A stretch of DNA of 64,000 nt from Sphingomonas sp. SORGH_AS_0879 (GTDB taxonomy: Bacteria; Pseudomonadota; Alphaproteobacteria; Sphingomonadales; Sphingomonadaceae), in NCBI RefSeq assembly GCF_030819175.1, contig NZ_JAUTBJ010000002.1:1436001-1500000 (forward strand). Direction: 5' to 3'. Made by a program: the position numbers and the translations under genes. The notes under the pieces were generated by a model. That model worked only from the letters and a program-made list of their open reading frames with translations. It had not been told where the DNA came from and made no database searches. This document shows positions 16,244 through 26,304 of the stretch, one piece after another. The stretch's first letter is position 1, and every line of letters begins with the position of its first letter.

Positions 16244-16283
16244 CTGTCACGGAAATATCACTGGACTGTCATCAATCTGTTGC
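16244..16283 (+). promoter_or_regulatory. PHO box (PhoB operator), four half-sites
   Basis: Four 7-mers stand at exact 11-base steps: CTGTCAC (16244), ATATCAC (16255), CTGTCAT (16266) and CTGTTGC (16277). The PHO box consensus is CTGTCAT repeated with a 4-base AT-rich spacer, and the third is a perfect match. It lies about 57 bases upstream of the phosphate-porin start, so the porin should be induced by PhoB under phosphate starvation. Confidence 0.85.
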
Positions 16284-16339
16284 GAAAGGGGCCGGAGCCG
16301 TCCTAAGCCGCCGCCGCAAACAGGGCGGAAAGCAGCACG

Positions 16340-17800
16340 GTGATCAAGTCGAGACCCCAGCGGACCCTTTACCGGGTTGCCGTAGCGATGCTGTTGGCGA
16401 GTTGCCCTATGCCCGCATTCGCGCAGACGGTGCAGGAATTGCAGCGTCAGATCGATGAACTCAAAGCCCAGATCAAGGCGCTGACCGATGCGCAAAAAGG
16501 TATGGCGGCCTCCGCCGCCCCGGCATCGCCGGTCCCACCCGCGCCCCGTATCGCCTCGGCCGAAACGCTCGCCCCCATGGCTGCCGTACCCGCGGCCGCT
16601 CCGGCCTCCCAACGCGTCGCGAGCATCGCCAGGCCGCCATCCAACCGCGCGCCCTGGTATGAGCGGATGCGCCTGCGTGGCTATACGCAGCTTCGCTACA
16701 ATGCGGTGCTGGATGAGCATGAGCCGCTGTCCGCCACCGGTTCGCGGCTGCGTTCGGTTCACGACACGTCGATCAACGACGATGGCGGCTTCCTGCTCCG
16801 CCGGGTGCGGCTGGTGTTACAGGGGGACATCACCGACCGGCTGCAACTCTATTTCCAGCATGATTTCGGCGCGGCGGTGAACAACCAGTCGAGCACCGAG
16901 CGGCGTGAGAATTTCGGGCAGTTGCGTGATGTCTATGTGGACTGGTTCCTCGATCCCGAACGCCGCCTGCGGCTGCGCTTCGGCCAGTCCAAGGTGCCGT
17001 TCGGATGGGAAAATCTGCAATCCTCGTCCAACCGCCTGCCGCTTGACCGGTCGGATGCGATCAACAGCGGGGTGCCGGGCGAGCGCGATGTCGGGGTCAA
17101 CGCCTATTACACGCCTGCTCCGGTCCAGGCGATCTGGGACCGGCTGACCAGGAACAAGCAGAAGCTGTTCGGCAATTACGGCGCGTTCGGCGTCGCGCTC
17201 TATAACGGGCAGGGGACCAACCGGACCGAGCGCAACGGCAACCTGATGAAGGTCGCGATGGCGACCTGGCCCTTCGCGCTCGACGGGCTGGGGCCGTTGT
17301 TCCGGGGACAGGTTCTGGAGGTCGGCGGATCGGCGATGTTCAACCGTTTCCGGCCGGAGATACGCAGCGGCGGCGTCAGTCCGATCGACTATCGCGAGGA
17401 CCGGGTGGCGTTCCACGCCATCCTCTATCCCCAGCCCTTCGGCATCCAGACCGAATGGACGACCGGCTGGGCGCCGCAATATGACAGCGACCTGCGCACC
17501 ATTCGCACCAGCCGGGCGGGCGGCGGCTACGTCCAGTTGATGGTGGATGCGGGCCGGACCCCGGCCGGCCGGATGATCCCCTATGCCCGCTGGCAACGCT
17601 ATCGCGGCGGGTGGAAGGCCAATGTCGATGCGCCGCGTCTGGAAACGGACGAGTGGGAATTGGGCAGCGAGATCCAGTTGGTCGAGGCGCTGGAACTGAC
17701 CATCGCCTATGCCCGGATGGAACGGCGCGAGGCGGATTCTCGGCGCGTAGGTCGCGCGACGGGCGACCTGATCCGCACCCAGTTGCAATTCACCTATTGA
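16340..17800 (+). CDS. Phosphate-selective porin (OprO/OprP family)
   Basis: A 486-residue outer-membrane protein with a signal peptide (VAVAMLLASCPMPAFAQ, cut after AFA), a short trimerising coiled coil (VQELQRQIDELKAQIKAL), an Ala/Pro linker, then a beta-barrel. The barrel shows the family features FLLRRVRLVLQGDITDRLQ and LRLRFGQSKVPFGWENLQSS and ends in a C-terminal aromatic-type strand (TQLQFTY). It would take up phosphate or polyphosphate. The PHO box upstream supports the assignment. It is convergent with the TonB-like gene, with only 3 bases between. Confidence 0.92.
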   Translation: MIKSRPQRTLYRVAVAMLLASCPMPAFAQTVQELQRQIDELKAQIKALTDAQKGMAASAAPASPVPPAPRIASAETLAPMAAVPAAAPASQRVASIARPPSNRAPWYERMRLRGYTQLRYNAVLDEHEPLSATGSRLRSVHDTSINDDGGFLLRRVRLVLQGDITDRLQLYFQHDFGAAVNNQSSTERRENFGQLRDVYVDWFLDPERRLRLRFGQSKVPFGWENLQSSSNRLPLDRSDAINSGVPGERDVGVNAYYTPAPVQAIWDRLTRNKQKLFGNYGAFGVALYNGQGTNRTERNGNLMKVAMATWPFALDGLGPLFRGQVLEVGGSAMFNRFRPEIRSGGVSPIDYREDRVAFHAILYPQPFGIQTEWTTGWAPQYDSDLRTIRTSRAGGGYVQLMVDAGRTPAGRMIPYARWQRYRGGWKANVDAPRLETDEWELGSEIQLVEALELTIAYARMERREADSRRVGRATGDLIRTQLQFTY

Positions 17801-17803
17801 CGG

Positions 17804-18655
17804 TCAGTCTCCGCCCGTCGTCGTGAAGTCTATGCGGATACGCACCCATTCGCCGACCATCACCTTGCCGCCGACGCGCGGTGCGCGGACACGGAATTGC
17901 CACGCCGCTTCGCGCATCGCGCGGGCCAGGCCGGAGCCGCGCGGGGATTCGCCCAGGATCTGGCAATTCTCGACCCGATAGTCGGGGATCGTCCGGCACG
18001 CGATCAGCGCCCAGCTACCCGGTGGCGGTGCGCTGTGCAGATAGCCGTTGAGTTCGGCATTGGTGGGGCGGCGCGGATACCATTCGGCATTGAAGAGCCT
18101 CTGCCCGCCCGGCCCTTCGCCGGGACCATAGGCCGAGGCGCTATCCTGTCCGCGATCGTCGCCGTCGCTCGATCCCACGCCTTTGCCCGAACCCTTGGGC
18201 AGGGCGGCGATGTCGCCCGCGTCGAACATCGACTTGTCCCCCCATTGCCACGGCGTCGGGGCGGAGGCGTCGGCCTTCTTCTCGGCGGGCGGGTTGGGGG
18301 TGTCGGGCTGTTTGGGGGTGACGGGGGCCTTGGATCCCCCCGCCGCCGCCGGTTTGCGCGTCGTGGTGCGCGTCTCCGGGACCGGCGCGCCTGCATCCTT
18401 GTCGGAGGGTGAAAGGGAGAAGGTGCTGAGCGACGAGGATTTCTCCGGTTCGATCAGCTTGGGCGCGAGGTGGAAGAGCAGCCAGGCGAGCAGCAGATGC
18501 GCGAGCACCGTCAGCGTGATCGACGCACCCCGCTCGCGCAGCTTTTCCCGGTAGCGTTCGGGGATGAAAGCCCATGGCACCCCTCTGTCGGACCTTCGGC
18601 CCGCCACCTCCTCTTGCAGGGGAGGAATGGGAGAGGGTTCGACCGCCGCCATCAT
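17804..18655 (-). CDS. TonB-like membrane protein with repeat-derived N-terminus
   Basis: A 283-residue protein: one transmembrane span (ITLTVLAHLLLAWLLFHLAP) near residue 50, a Pro/Lys/Ala-rich periplasmic region (TPKQPDTPNPPAEKKADAS), and a C-terminal domain including LIACRTIPDYRVENCQILGE and WVRIRIDFTTTGGD, like a TonB C-terminal fold. It may be an energy transducer or an uncharacterised envelope protein. The first 30 codons lie in a family A repeat: either the ATG at 18655 is used and the repeat is translated, or a GTG at 18580 starts at VPWAFIPERYREKL, which matches where homologous sequence would begin. It lies 30 bases after leuA and is probably read from it. Confidence 0.65.
   Translation of the reverse strand: MMAAVEPSPIPPLQEEVAGRRSDRGVPWAFIPERYREKLRERGASITLTVLAHLLLAWLLFHLAPKLIEPEKSSSLSTFSLSPSDKDAGAPVPETRTTTRKPAAAGGSKAPVTPKQPDTPNPPAEKKADASAPTPWQWGDKSMFDAGDIAALPKGSGKGVGSSDGDDRGQDSASAYGPGEGPGGQRLFNAEWYPRRPTNAELNGYLHSAPPPGSWALIACRTIPDYRVENCQILGESPRGSGLARAMREAAWQFRVRAPRVGGKVMVGEWVRIRIDFTTTGGD
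18571..18632. repeat. Family A repeat fragment inside a coding frame
   Basis: GGCACCCCTCTGTCGGACC and CACCTCCTCTTGCAGGGGAG with ATTCCTCCCC in the reverse sense match the right half of the family A element. It overlaps the 5' end of the TonB-like gene and reads in frame through it. Confidence 0.7.
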
Positions 18656-18685
18656 CCTAGCCGAGAAGGGCGGCGGTCGGGCGCA

Positions 18686-20365
18686 TCAGGCCCGGTTGGC
18701 GGCGGACAGCACCGCGCGGACGCTGGCGGTGGCGATGTCGGTGTCCAACCCGACGCCGAACACGATCCGGCCATCGGCGGTCCGCGCCTCGACATAGGCG
18801 GCGGCCTGCGCATCCGCGCCGTGGCCGATCGCGTGTTCGTTATAGTCGATGACTTCGAGGTTCGGGCCGGTGGTATCGGCCAGCGCCGCGATCACGCTGG
18901 AGATCAGGCCGTTGCCGCGCCCGGCGATCGACCGTTCCTCGCCATCCACCAGCACGCGCCCGATAAAGGTCCGCTGTCCCGCCGAGCCGCTTTCCTCATA
19001 GTCGCGCAGCACGAACCGGTCGCCTTCGCGCGGCAGATAGGTCGCCTCGAACCCCGCCCAGATATCGGCGGCGTTGAGTTCGCGGCTGGTCGCGTCGGCC
19101 AGCGCCTGGACATGGCGGCTGAAATCCGCCTGGAGCCGCTTGGGCAGTTTCAGCCCCTTGTCCTGCTCGATCACCCAGGCGACGCCGCCCTTGCCCGACT
19201 GCGAATTGACGCGGATCACCGCCTCGTAGCTGCGGCCCAGGTCGGCGGGATCGATCGGCAGATAGGGGACTTCCCACAGATCGTCGTTGCGCTGGCCTTG
19301 CGCCGCAAAGCCCTTCTTGATCGCGTCCTGATGGCTGCCCGAAAAGGCGGTGAAGACCAACTCGCCCGCATAGGGGGTGCGCGGATGGACGGGCAGGTTG
19401 GTGCAGTAGTTGACCGTGTTCACCACCTCGTCGATGTCCGACAGGTCGAGGCCGGGGTTCACCCCTTGCGTATACATGTTGAGCGCGACGGTCACGAGAT
19501 CGCAATTGCCGGTCCGCTCGCCATTGCCGAGCAAACAGCCCTCGACCCGGTCCGCGCCTGCCATCACGCCCAGTTCGGCGGCGGCGACGCCGGTGCCGCG
19601 ATCGTTATGCGTATGCAGCGAGATGACCACCGAATCGCGGTTGGGGATGTTGCGCCCGAACCATTCGATCTGGTCGGCATAGACATTGGGCGTCGCGCAC
19701 TCGACCGTGGCGGGCAGGTTCAGGATCAGCGGATGGTCGGGCGTCGGCTTCAGCACGTCCATGACGGCGGCGCAGACCTCGACCGAGAAATCCAGCTCGG
19801 CGGTCGAGAAGGTTTCCGGGCTATATTCGAAGAACCAGTCGGTGTTCGGGCGCTTGGCCGCCTCGTCGCGCAGGATCTTCGCGCCCTCGACCGCGATCTG
19901 CCGGACCTCGTCGCGGGTCATGCCGAACACGATCTTGCGCCAGGCCGGGCTGACCGCATTGTAGAGATGGACGATCGCGGTGCGCGCGCCCTCCAGGCTC
20001 TCGAAGCTACGCTCGATCAGGTCGCGGCGCGACTGGGTGAGGACCTGGATTGTCACGTCCTCGGGGATGCGATCGTCGCGGATCAGGCCGGAGATGAAGT
20101 CGAACTCGGTCGCGCCAGCGCTCGGAAAGCCGACTTCGATCTCCTTGAGGCCGACCTTCACGAGCAGGTCGAACATCCGCGTCTTCTTCTCGGCGTCCAT
20201 CGGATCGATCAGCGCCTGGTTGCCGTCGCGCAAATCCGTCGACAGCCAGCGCGGCGCCTGGGTGATCGTGCGGTTCGGCCATTGCCGGTCGGGCAAGGCG
20301 ATCGTGGGGAAGGGGCGGTATTTGGTCGAAGGGTCGCGCAACATGATCGTCGGGTCTTCCAGCAT
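18686..20365 (-). CDS. leuA: 2-isopropylmalate synthase
   Basis: A 559-residue LeuA of the longer, LeuA2-type form. The catalytic TIM barrel shows [34 protein letters not shown] and the [16 protein letters not shown] metal site; the C-terminal regulatory domain ends [19 protein letters not shown] and should bind leucine. It condenses acetyl-CoA with 2-ketoisovalerate, the first committed step of leucine synthesis. The start is the ATG at 20365; a second ATG (MLRDPSTKY) is 7 codons in. A candidate leader peptide and hairpin lie upstream. Confidence 0.95.
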   Translation of the reverse strand: MLEDPTIMLRDPSTKYRPFPTIALPDRQWPNRTITQAPRWLSTDLRDGNQALIDPMDAEKKTRMFDLLVKVGLKEIEVGFPSAGATEFDFISGLIRDDRIPEDVTIQVLTQSRRDLIERSFESLEGARTAIVHLYNAVSPAWRKIVFGMTRDEVRQIAVEGAKILRDEAAKRPNTDWFFEYSPETFSTAELDFSVEVCAAVMDVLKPTPDHPLILNLPATVECATPNVYADQIEWFGRNIPNRDSVVISLHTHNDRGTGVAAAELGVMAGADRVEGCLLGNGERTGNCDLVTVALNMYTQGVNPGLDLSDIDEVVNTVNYCTNLPVHPRTPYAGELVFTAFSGSHQDAIKKGFAAQGQRNDDLWEVPYLPIDPADLGRSYEAVIRVNSQSGKGGVAWVIEQDKGLKLPKRLQADFSRHVQALADATSRELNAADIWAGFEATYLPREGDRFVLRDYEESGSAGQRTFIGRVLVDGEERSIAGRGNGLISSVIAALADTTGPNLEVIDYNEHAIGHGADAQAAAYVEARTADGRIVFGVGLDTDIATASVRAVLSAANRA

Positions 20366-20419
20366 TCTCGGCCGCGTCTGGCCAGAGGCACGGCGGGGAC
20401 AGGCTTATCGGTTCATTCA

Positions 20420-20466
20420 GCCCTTAGGGAAGTCGCGCATGGCCACGCCGATCCTCCCCTAAGGGC
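20420..20466 (-). promoter_or_regulatory. Leader hairpin upstream of leuA
   Basis: GCCCTTAGGG (20420-20429) and CCCTAAGGGC (20457-20466) are perfect 10-bp arms with a 27-base loop. The distal arm overlaps the end of the small Leu-containing frame at 20459-20506, so ribosome position could control the hairpin. No T-run follows, so it is not a standard intrinsic terminator. Confidence 0.45.
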
Positions 20467-20506
20467 GGATAAGTCGAAGCGAACGGAGCAGCGGCGCGGC
20501 GATCAT
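20459..20506 (-). CDS. Candidate leucine leader peptide of leuA
   Basis: A 15-codon minus-strand frame, MIAAPLLRSLRLIRP, ending about 94 bases before leuA. Four of its residues are Leu (CTG, CTC, CTT, CTT) and two are Ile. Its stop codon TAG lies inside the arm of a perfect 10-bp hairpin. This is what a transcription- or translation-attenuation leader of a leucine operon looks like. No convincing ribosome binding site is visible, and in-frame upstream starts exist (MDKPRST at about 20545), so it is only a candidate. Confidence 0.35.
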   Translation of the reverse strand: MIAAPLLRSLRLIRP

Positions 20507-20590
20507 GGTGCGCGGTTCATGCCGTGTCGAACGCGGCTTGTCCATATCGAGAATGATGACGGGCGGCTGACGCGAGTGGCACGAAACGAC

Positions 20591-20618
20591 AAGGCCGCCC
20601 CCAATGGGGAGCGGCCTT
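20591..20618 (-). terminator. Strong GC hairpin between yceI and leuA leader
   Basis: AAGGCCGC (20591-20598) pairs with GCGGCCTT (20611-20618) and the stem extends through CCCC/GGGG with an ATT-type loop. In the minus direction it is followed by GTCGTTTCG, only moderately T-rich. It would end yceI transcripts before the leuA leader. Confidence 0.65.
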
Positions 20619-20653
20619 GCGATATCGGCACCGGTGCACGAACGGGATTTCCA

Positions 20654-20770
20654 CGCCCGCCTTGGCTCCACCCCGGCGGAGGCCGGGGTCCAGTTACGGA
20701 AGGATGGGAGTGGCTTACCCGCGCTCCCCACCCAACTGGATCCCGGCCTTCGCCGGGATGGTGTTCTGGG
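20654..20770. repeat. Family B intergenic inverted repeat
   Basis: GGCTCCACCCCGGCGGAGGC and CGGGGTCCAGTT on the left are mirrored by AACTGGATCCCGGCCTTCGC and CGGGATGGTG on the right. Together with the hairpin and leader it fills the 418-base gap between yceI and leuA; no other gene is seen there. Confidence 0.75.
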
Positions 20771-20783
20771 TTCGGGGCGGGAC

Positions 20784-21398
20784 TTACTGCGCCGAGAAGG
20801 CCGCGTTGATCGTCAGATCGACCTCGTCACCCACGACCGGCACATAGGCGCCGACGCCGAAGTCCGAACGCTTGATCTTGCCCGTGGCGCGGAAGCCGAT
20901 GTTCAGCTTCTTCGACATCGGGTTGGTGCCTGCACCGAAGAAGGTGGCGTTCAGCGTCACCGGCTTGGTCTGGTCCTTGATGGTCAGGTTGCCGGTGATG
21001 ACCGCCTTGGTGCCCATGACCTTCACGCCCGTCGAGACGAAGCGCGCGGTCGGATAGGTCGCGGCGTCGAAGAAGTCCTTCGACTTCAGGTGATGGGCGA
21101 AGGGCGCGGCGGTGACCGAAAGGTTGTCGATGTTGAAGGTCACGTCGACCTTGGCGGCCTGTGGGCGGGCCGGATCGAGGGTCAGCGAGCCCTCGGACGC
21201 GCCGAACTGCCCCTCAAGCGTCGAGAAGCCCATATGGTTCAGCGACCAGGTCACCTGGGTATGGGCGGGGTCGACGGCATAGGTGCCCGCGACGACGCGC
21301 GAGGCGACGGGCGCGCCGGGCGTGCCCTGCGGCGCGGTCTGGGCGATGGCGGGGGCGGCGAGGACGAGCGCCAGAGCGGCGGGAAGGACGAAACGCAT
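20784..21398 (-). CDS. YceI family secreted protein
   Basis: A 204-residue protein with a signal peptide (MRFVLPAALALVLAAPAIAQ) and a YceI lipocalin-like barrel: YAVDPAHTQVTWSLNHMGFS, DFFDAATYPTARFVS and ITGNLTIKDQTKPVTLNATF. YceI proteins bind isoprenoid or other amphiphilic ligands in the periplasm; the physiological ligand is usually unknown. The start at 21398 was chosen because it begins the signal peptide and GGGAGT lies upstream; a longer frame adds 21 non-signal residues. Confidence 0.9.
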   Translation of the reverse strand: MRFVLPAALALVLAAPAIAQTAPQGTPGAPVASRVVAGTYAVDPAHTQVTWSLNHMGFSTLEGQFGASEGSLTLDPARPQAAKVDVTFNIDNLSVTAAPFAHHLKSKDFFDAATYPTARFVSTGVKVMGTKAVITGNLTIKDQTKPVTLNATFFGAGTNPMSKKLNIGFRATGKIKRSDFGVGAYVPVVGDEVDLTINAAFSAQ

Positions 21399-21518
21399 GG
21401 GTATACTCCCTGTTGAACCAGCCCTTTCTGGTCGGTGCGCATAACGCACGTCAAAGGCCAAGGTCGCAACGATGCGTTTCCGGGTTGGGGTGGAGGGTGG
21501 TCTCTGCGAGGCACCTTT

Positions 21519-21690
21519 CCCTCCCCCATCCCCTCCCGCTTGCGGGAGGGGAGCGTCACTGGGCAGCCGTTATGAATAACCGCTAGCTATCGGCAAATTG
21601 TTAAGTTTGTCAGCGCGCTTACCGTAGCCGCAAGCACGCCCCTCCCGCAGGCGGGAGGGGATGGGGGAGGGCAACGGTGTCTCACCGAGC
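21519..21690. repeat. Family D repeats, inverted pair
   Basis: CTCCCCCATCCCCTCCCGC (21521 on) with its TTGCGGGAGGGG partner, then a second copy in the opposite sense (CCCCTCCCGCAGGCGGGAGG into GGATGGGGGAGGGCAACG, about 21639-21675). Between them are about 85 AT-richer bases with no gene. It occupies the 308-base gap between ilvC and yceI. Confidence 0.7.
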
Positions 21691-21706
21691 CCACCCCCGA
21701 GAACAA

Positions 21707-22864
<1,158 letters not shown>

Positions 22865-23380
22865 CTAGGCGGCCTCGGCCCCGCGCGAAATGGCGGCGAT
22901 GCCGGTGCGGGCGACCTCGACCAGGCCGACTTCGCCCATCAGTTCGACGAACTTGTCGATCTTGGCGATGGTGCCGGTGACCTCGAACACGAAGCTGGAA
23001 ATCGTCGCATCGACCACGCGGGCGCGATAGACTTCGGCCAGGCGAAGCGCCTCGATCCGGCGGTCGCCGGTGCCCGCCACCTTCACCAGCGCCAGTTCGC
23101 GCTCGACATGGTCGCCCAGCACGGTCAGGTCGGCCACCTTGTGGACGGGGACCAGCCGGTCGAGTTGGGCGATGATCTGCTCCATTACCGGCGGCGAGGC
23201 GCTGGTAACGATGGTGATGCGACTGACCGCCTTGTCGGCGGTGATCTCCGACACGGTCAGGCTCTCGATATTATAGCCGCGCGCGGTGAACAGCCCCGCG
23301 ATCCGGGCGAGAATGCCCGGTTCGTTGTCCACGATCACCGCCAGCGTGTGGCGTTCCACCTGTTCGGTCTTGATGTGCAT
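22865..23380 (-). CDS. ilvN: Acetolactate synthase small (regulatory) subunit
   Basis: A 171-residue subunit with an N-terminal ACT domain (HTLAVIVDNEPGILARIAGL, then FTARGYNIESLTV) that should bind valine and feedback-regulate the enzyme, and a C-terminal domain (LALVKVAGTGDRRIEALRL). ATG at 23380 gives the family length; the longer upstream frame reads through the family A repeat and is not used. The 148-base gap to ilvB is filled by that repeat, which may weaken coupling between the two subunits. Confidence 0.94.
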   Translation of the reverse strand: MHIKTEQVERHTLAVIVDNEPGILARIAGLFTARGYNIESLTVSEITADKAVSRITIVTSASPPVMEQIIAQLDRLVPVHKVADLTVLGDHVERELALVKVAGTGDRRIEALRLAEVYRARVVDATISSFVFEVTGTIAKIDKFVELMGEVGLVEVARTGIAAISRGAEAA

Positions 23381-23384
23381 ATTC

Positions 23385-23525
23385 AATTCCTCCCCGGAAC
23401 GGGGAGGGGGACCATGCGGAGCATGGTGGAGGGGGCCCTCCACCCATGCTGTCCTACGCGGTGATCCCCCTCCACCGTGCCGCTTCGCGTCACGGTCCCC
23501 CTCCCCGTGCCGGGGAGGATCTCGA
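23385..23525. repeat. Family A repeat between ilvB and ilvN
   Basis: AATTCCTCCCCGGAACGGGG, then AGGGGGACCATGCGGAGC, and the mirrored right half ending CCCCGTGCCGGGGAGGAT. It splits two genes that are normally adjacent. Confidence 0.75.
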
Positions 23526-23528
23526 AGG

Positions 23529-25286
23529 TCAGACCAGTGCCTTGGCCTCGTCGTCCATGGTGCCCGATACCTCATTGGCCTGAAGGATCATGTCGGTATG
23601 GGCCGCACCACTCGGGATCATCGGGAAGCAGTTGGCAAGCTTGGCGACGCGGCAATCGACGATCACCGGTCCGTCATGGTCCAGCATCGCGGCGATGCCG
23701 TCCTCAAGCTGGTCGCGATGCTCGATCAGGATGCCCTTCCAGCCGTACGCCTCGCCCAGCTTCACGAAATCGGGCAGCGAGTCCGAATAGCTCTCCGCAT
23801 AGCGGCTCTCATAGGTGAGTTCCTGCCACTGGCGGACCATGCCCATATATTCGTTGTTCAGGATGAATATCTTGACCGGCAGGCGGTATTGCGTCGCCGT
23901 CGCCAGTTCCTGGATGTTCATCTGGATCGAGGCTTCACCGGCAATGTCGATCACCAGCGCACCCGGATTGCCCAGTTGCGCCCCGATCGCGGCGGGCAGG
24001 CCATAGCCCATGGTGCCCAGACCGCCCGACGTCAGCCACTTGTTGGGCTTCTCGAAGCCGAAATGCTGGGCGGCCCACATCTGGTGCTGGCCGACTTCGG
24101 TGGTGATGATCGGCTGGCGCGCCTTTGTCGCGTCGTACAGCGCGCGGATCGCCCGCTGCGGCATGATCGCGTCGCCATTCTCCGGGAAGGAGAGACAGCC
24201 GACCGCGCGCCAGCCCGCGATGCGGTGCTGCCACTCGCTGGTGTCGGGCTTGGGATGCTGGCGCGACTTCCAGATGCGGACCGCATCCTCCAGCGCGTGG
24301 CCGACATCGGCAATGATGGCCAGGTCGACGCGGACATTCTTGTTCACGCTCGACCGGTCGATATCGACATGGACCTTGCGGCTGTTGGGGCTGAACGCGT
24401 CCAGACGGCCGGTCACGCGGTCGTCGAACCGGCTGCCCAGCGCCACCACCAGGTCGGCCTGGTTCATCGCCATATTGGCTTCGTAGGTGCCGTGCATCCC
24501 CAGCATGCCCAGCCATTGCGGATCGCTGGCCGGGAAGGCGCCCAGGCCCATCAGGGTCGAGGTCACGGGTGCGCCGGTGATGCGGGCCAGTTCGCGTAAG
24601 AGTTGCGACGCGGCCGAGCCCGAATTGATGATGCCGCCGCCGGTATAGAGGATCGGGCGTTCGGCGGCCGCCAGCATGTCGACCAGTTGTTCGATCTGCG
24701 TCTGGTCGGCCTTCACCTGCGGGCGATAGGTCTTGTGACGGATCGGACCCGGCTTCTGATAGCGGGCGGTGGCGACCTGCACGTCCTTGGGGATGTCGAT
24801 CACCACCGGACCGGGGCGGCCCGAGGTCGCGATGTGGAACGCCTCATGGATCACTTCGCCCAGCCGCGCGGGGTCCTTCACCAGATAATTATGCTTGGAA
24901 CAGTGGCGGGTGATGCCGACCGTGTCCGCTTCCTGAAACGCATCGGTGCCGATCAGCGCTGTCGGCACCTGGCCGGTGATGACCACCATCGGGATCGAAT
25001 CGAGCAGCGCGTCGGTGATGCCGGTGACCGCATTGGTCGCGCCCGGCCCGGAGGTGACGAGCACCACGCCGGGCTTGCCGGTGGAGCGCGCATAGCCCTC
25101 CGCCGCATGGGTCGCCGCCTGTTCGTGGCGGACCAGAATGTGGCGGATGCGCCCTCCGTTCTTGCCGCTGCGAAACAGCGCGTCATAGATCGGCAGCACC
25201 GCACCACCCGGATAGCCGAAGACGACCTCCACGCCGAGATCGCACAGCGCCTCGACCAGGATATCGGCTCCGCTTTTCTCGGTCAT
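23529..25286 (-). CDS. ilvB: Acetolactate synthase large subunit
   Basis: A 585-residue ThDP enzyme. Visible are the catalytic Glu region FGYPGGAVLPIYDAL, RHEQAATHAAEGYARSTGKP, and the ThDP-Mg segment VIDIAGEASIQMNIQEL followed by ILNNEYMGMVRQW. The usual GDG or GDA start of that motif is GEA here, an Asp-to-Glu change at a metal ligand that I believe is shared by relatives. It makes acetolactate and acetohydroxybutyrate. A good promoter lies upstream, giving a short leader of about 55 bases without room for an attenuator. Confidence 0.95.
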   Translation of the reverse strand: MTEKSGADILVEALCDLGVEVVFGYPGGAVLPIYDALFRSGKNGGRIRHILVRHEQAATHAAEGYARSTGKPGVVLVTSGPGATNAVTGITDALLDSIPMVVITGQVPTALIGTDAFQEADTVGITRHCSKHNYLVKDPARLGEVIHEAFHIATSGRPGPVVIDIPKDVQVATARYQKPGPIRHKTYRPQVKADQTQIEQLVDMLAAAERPILYTGGGIINSGSAASQLLRELARITGAPVTSTLMGLGAFPASDPQWLGMLGMHGTYEANMAMNQADLVVALGSRFDDRVTGRLDAFSPNSRKVHVDIDRSSVNKNVRVDLAIIADVGHALEDAVRIWKSRQHPKPDTSEWQHRIAGWRAVGCLSFPENGDAIMPQRAIRALYDATKARQPIITTEVGQHQMWAAQHFGFEKPNKWLTSGGLGTMGYGLPAAIGAQLGNPGALVIDIAGEASIQMNIQELATATQYRLPVKIFILNNEYMGMVRQWQELTYESRYAESYSDSLPDFVKLGEAYGWKGILIEHRDQLEDGIAAMLDHDGPVIVDCRVAKLANCFPMIPSGAAHTDMILQANEVSGTMDDEAKALV

Positions 25287-25347
25287 CGTCTTCGTCCTTC
25301 TGCGTCCGTGCCCACTGACGGGGCTTGTCGGGAGAGGCGCGGCTACA

Positions 25348-25375
25348 AGTTTAAAAAGTGCGCGTCAACCGTCAA
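25348..25375 (-). promoter_or_regulatory. Sigma-70 type promoter of ilvB
   Basis: On the minus strand TTGACG (25375-25370), 16 bases, then TAAACT (25353-25348). It overlaps the 3' end of miaA. The expected start point is near 25341, about 55 bases before the ilvB ATG. Confidence 0.5.
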
Positions 25376-26304
25376 TCGCGCAATAAAGTTTCTATTATGT
25401 TGCGGCGCACATGGGGGGCCGTGTCGGTAATCACGGCCCAATCGGGGCCGGGCTGGTGACGGAACCAGGTAAATTGCCTTTTGGCGTAACGCCTTGTCGC
25501 GAGAGCGCCCGCCGCTTCGGCCTCCGGGCGGGTCATGGTGCCCGCCAGCAGCGCGGCGGCCTCGGGGACGCCGATCGCGCGGCGGATCGGGGCGTCGGCG
25601 GGCAGGTCGGGGCGGGCAAGGAGCGCGGCGGCTTCGTCCAGTCCTTCGTCTAGCATCTCGCCGAAGCGCCGGTCGATCCGCGCGTTCAGCCATTCACGGT
25701 CGGGCAGCAGGATCACGGCGGACAGCTTTATGCGCTCACCGATCCCGCCTTGCCTTTGCGCCTGCCATTCGTGGAGCGGTCGCCCGGTCGAGCGCACCAC
25801 CTCCAACGCGCGGGCGACGCGGGTGGTGTCGGCGGGGTTGAGCCGCAGGGCGGCTTGAGGGTCTTCGTGCGACAGGGCGGCGTGCGCGTCGGCGACGGGC
25901 AGGGCACGAACCTCGGCGCGGATGGCGGGGTCGATCTCGGGCACCGGTGCGATGCCGTCCAGCAGGGTGCGCATATAAAGGCCGGTGCCGCCGACCAGAA
26001 TGGGGAGCGATCCCGCCGCCACGCTGTCTTCGATCGCCACCCGCGCCTCCGCCGCCCAGCGCGCCGCCGAATAGCCGGTGTCCGCCCCGTCGACATGACC
26101 GAACAGCCGGTGCTGCGCCTGGGCTTCCTCTTCGCGCGAGGGGCGGGCGGTCAGGATCGAAAGGTCGCGATAGACCTGCGCCGAATCGGCATTGATGATC
26201 GTGCCCCCGGTCGCCTTCGCCAGATCCAGCGCCAATGCGGACTTGCCGCTGGCGGTCGGCCCTGCGATGAGCGCGACCCTGGGTCGGTCAGAGGAGTTCG
26301 CCAT
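25372..26304 (-). CDS. miaA: tRNA dimethylallyltransferase
   Basis: A 310-residue MiaA with P-loop [28 protein letters not shown] (catalytic Asp and substrate-tRNA contacts), [13 protein letters not shown] and the C-terminal [12 protein letters not shown]. It isopentenylates A37 of tRNAs reading UNN codons. The start codon at 26304-26302 overlaps the serB start (they share a CATG palindrome); an alternative ATG two codons upstream (26310) lies wholly inside serB. There is no clear ribosome binding site for either, unlike serB. Confidence 0.94.
   Translation of the reverse strand: MANSSDRPRVALIAGPTASGKSALALDLAKATGGTIINADSAQVYRDLSILTARPSREEEAQAQHRLFGHVDGADTGYSAARWAAEARVAIEDSVAAGSLPILVGGTGLYMRTLLDGIAPVPEIDPAIRAEVRALPVADAHAALSHEDPQAALRLNPADTTRVARALEVVRSTGRPLHEWQAQRQGGIGERIKLSAVILLPDREWLNARIDRRFGEMLDEGLDEAAALLARPDLPADAPIRRAIGVPEAAALLAGTMTRPEAEAAGALATRRYAKRQFTWFRHQPGPDWAVITDTAPHVRRNIIETLLRD

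Noticed and set aside
18470..20809. A 779-residue plus-strand frame opposite leuA
   Set aside because: Antisense artefact of leuA and its leader; no recognisable domains and unusual composition.
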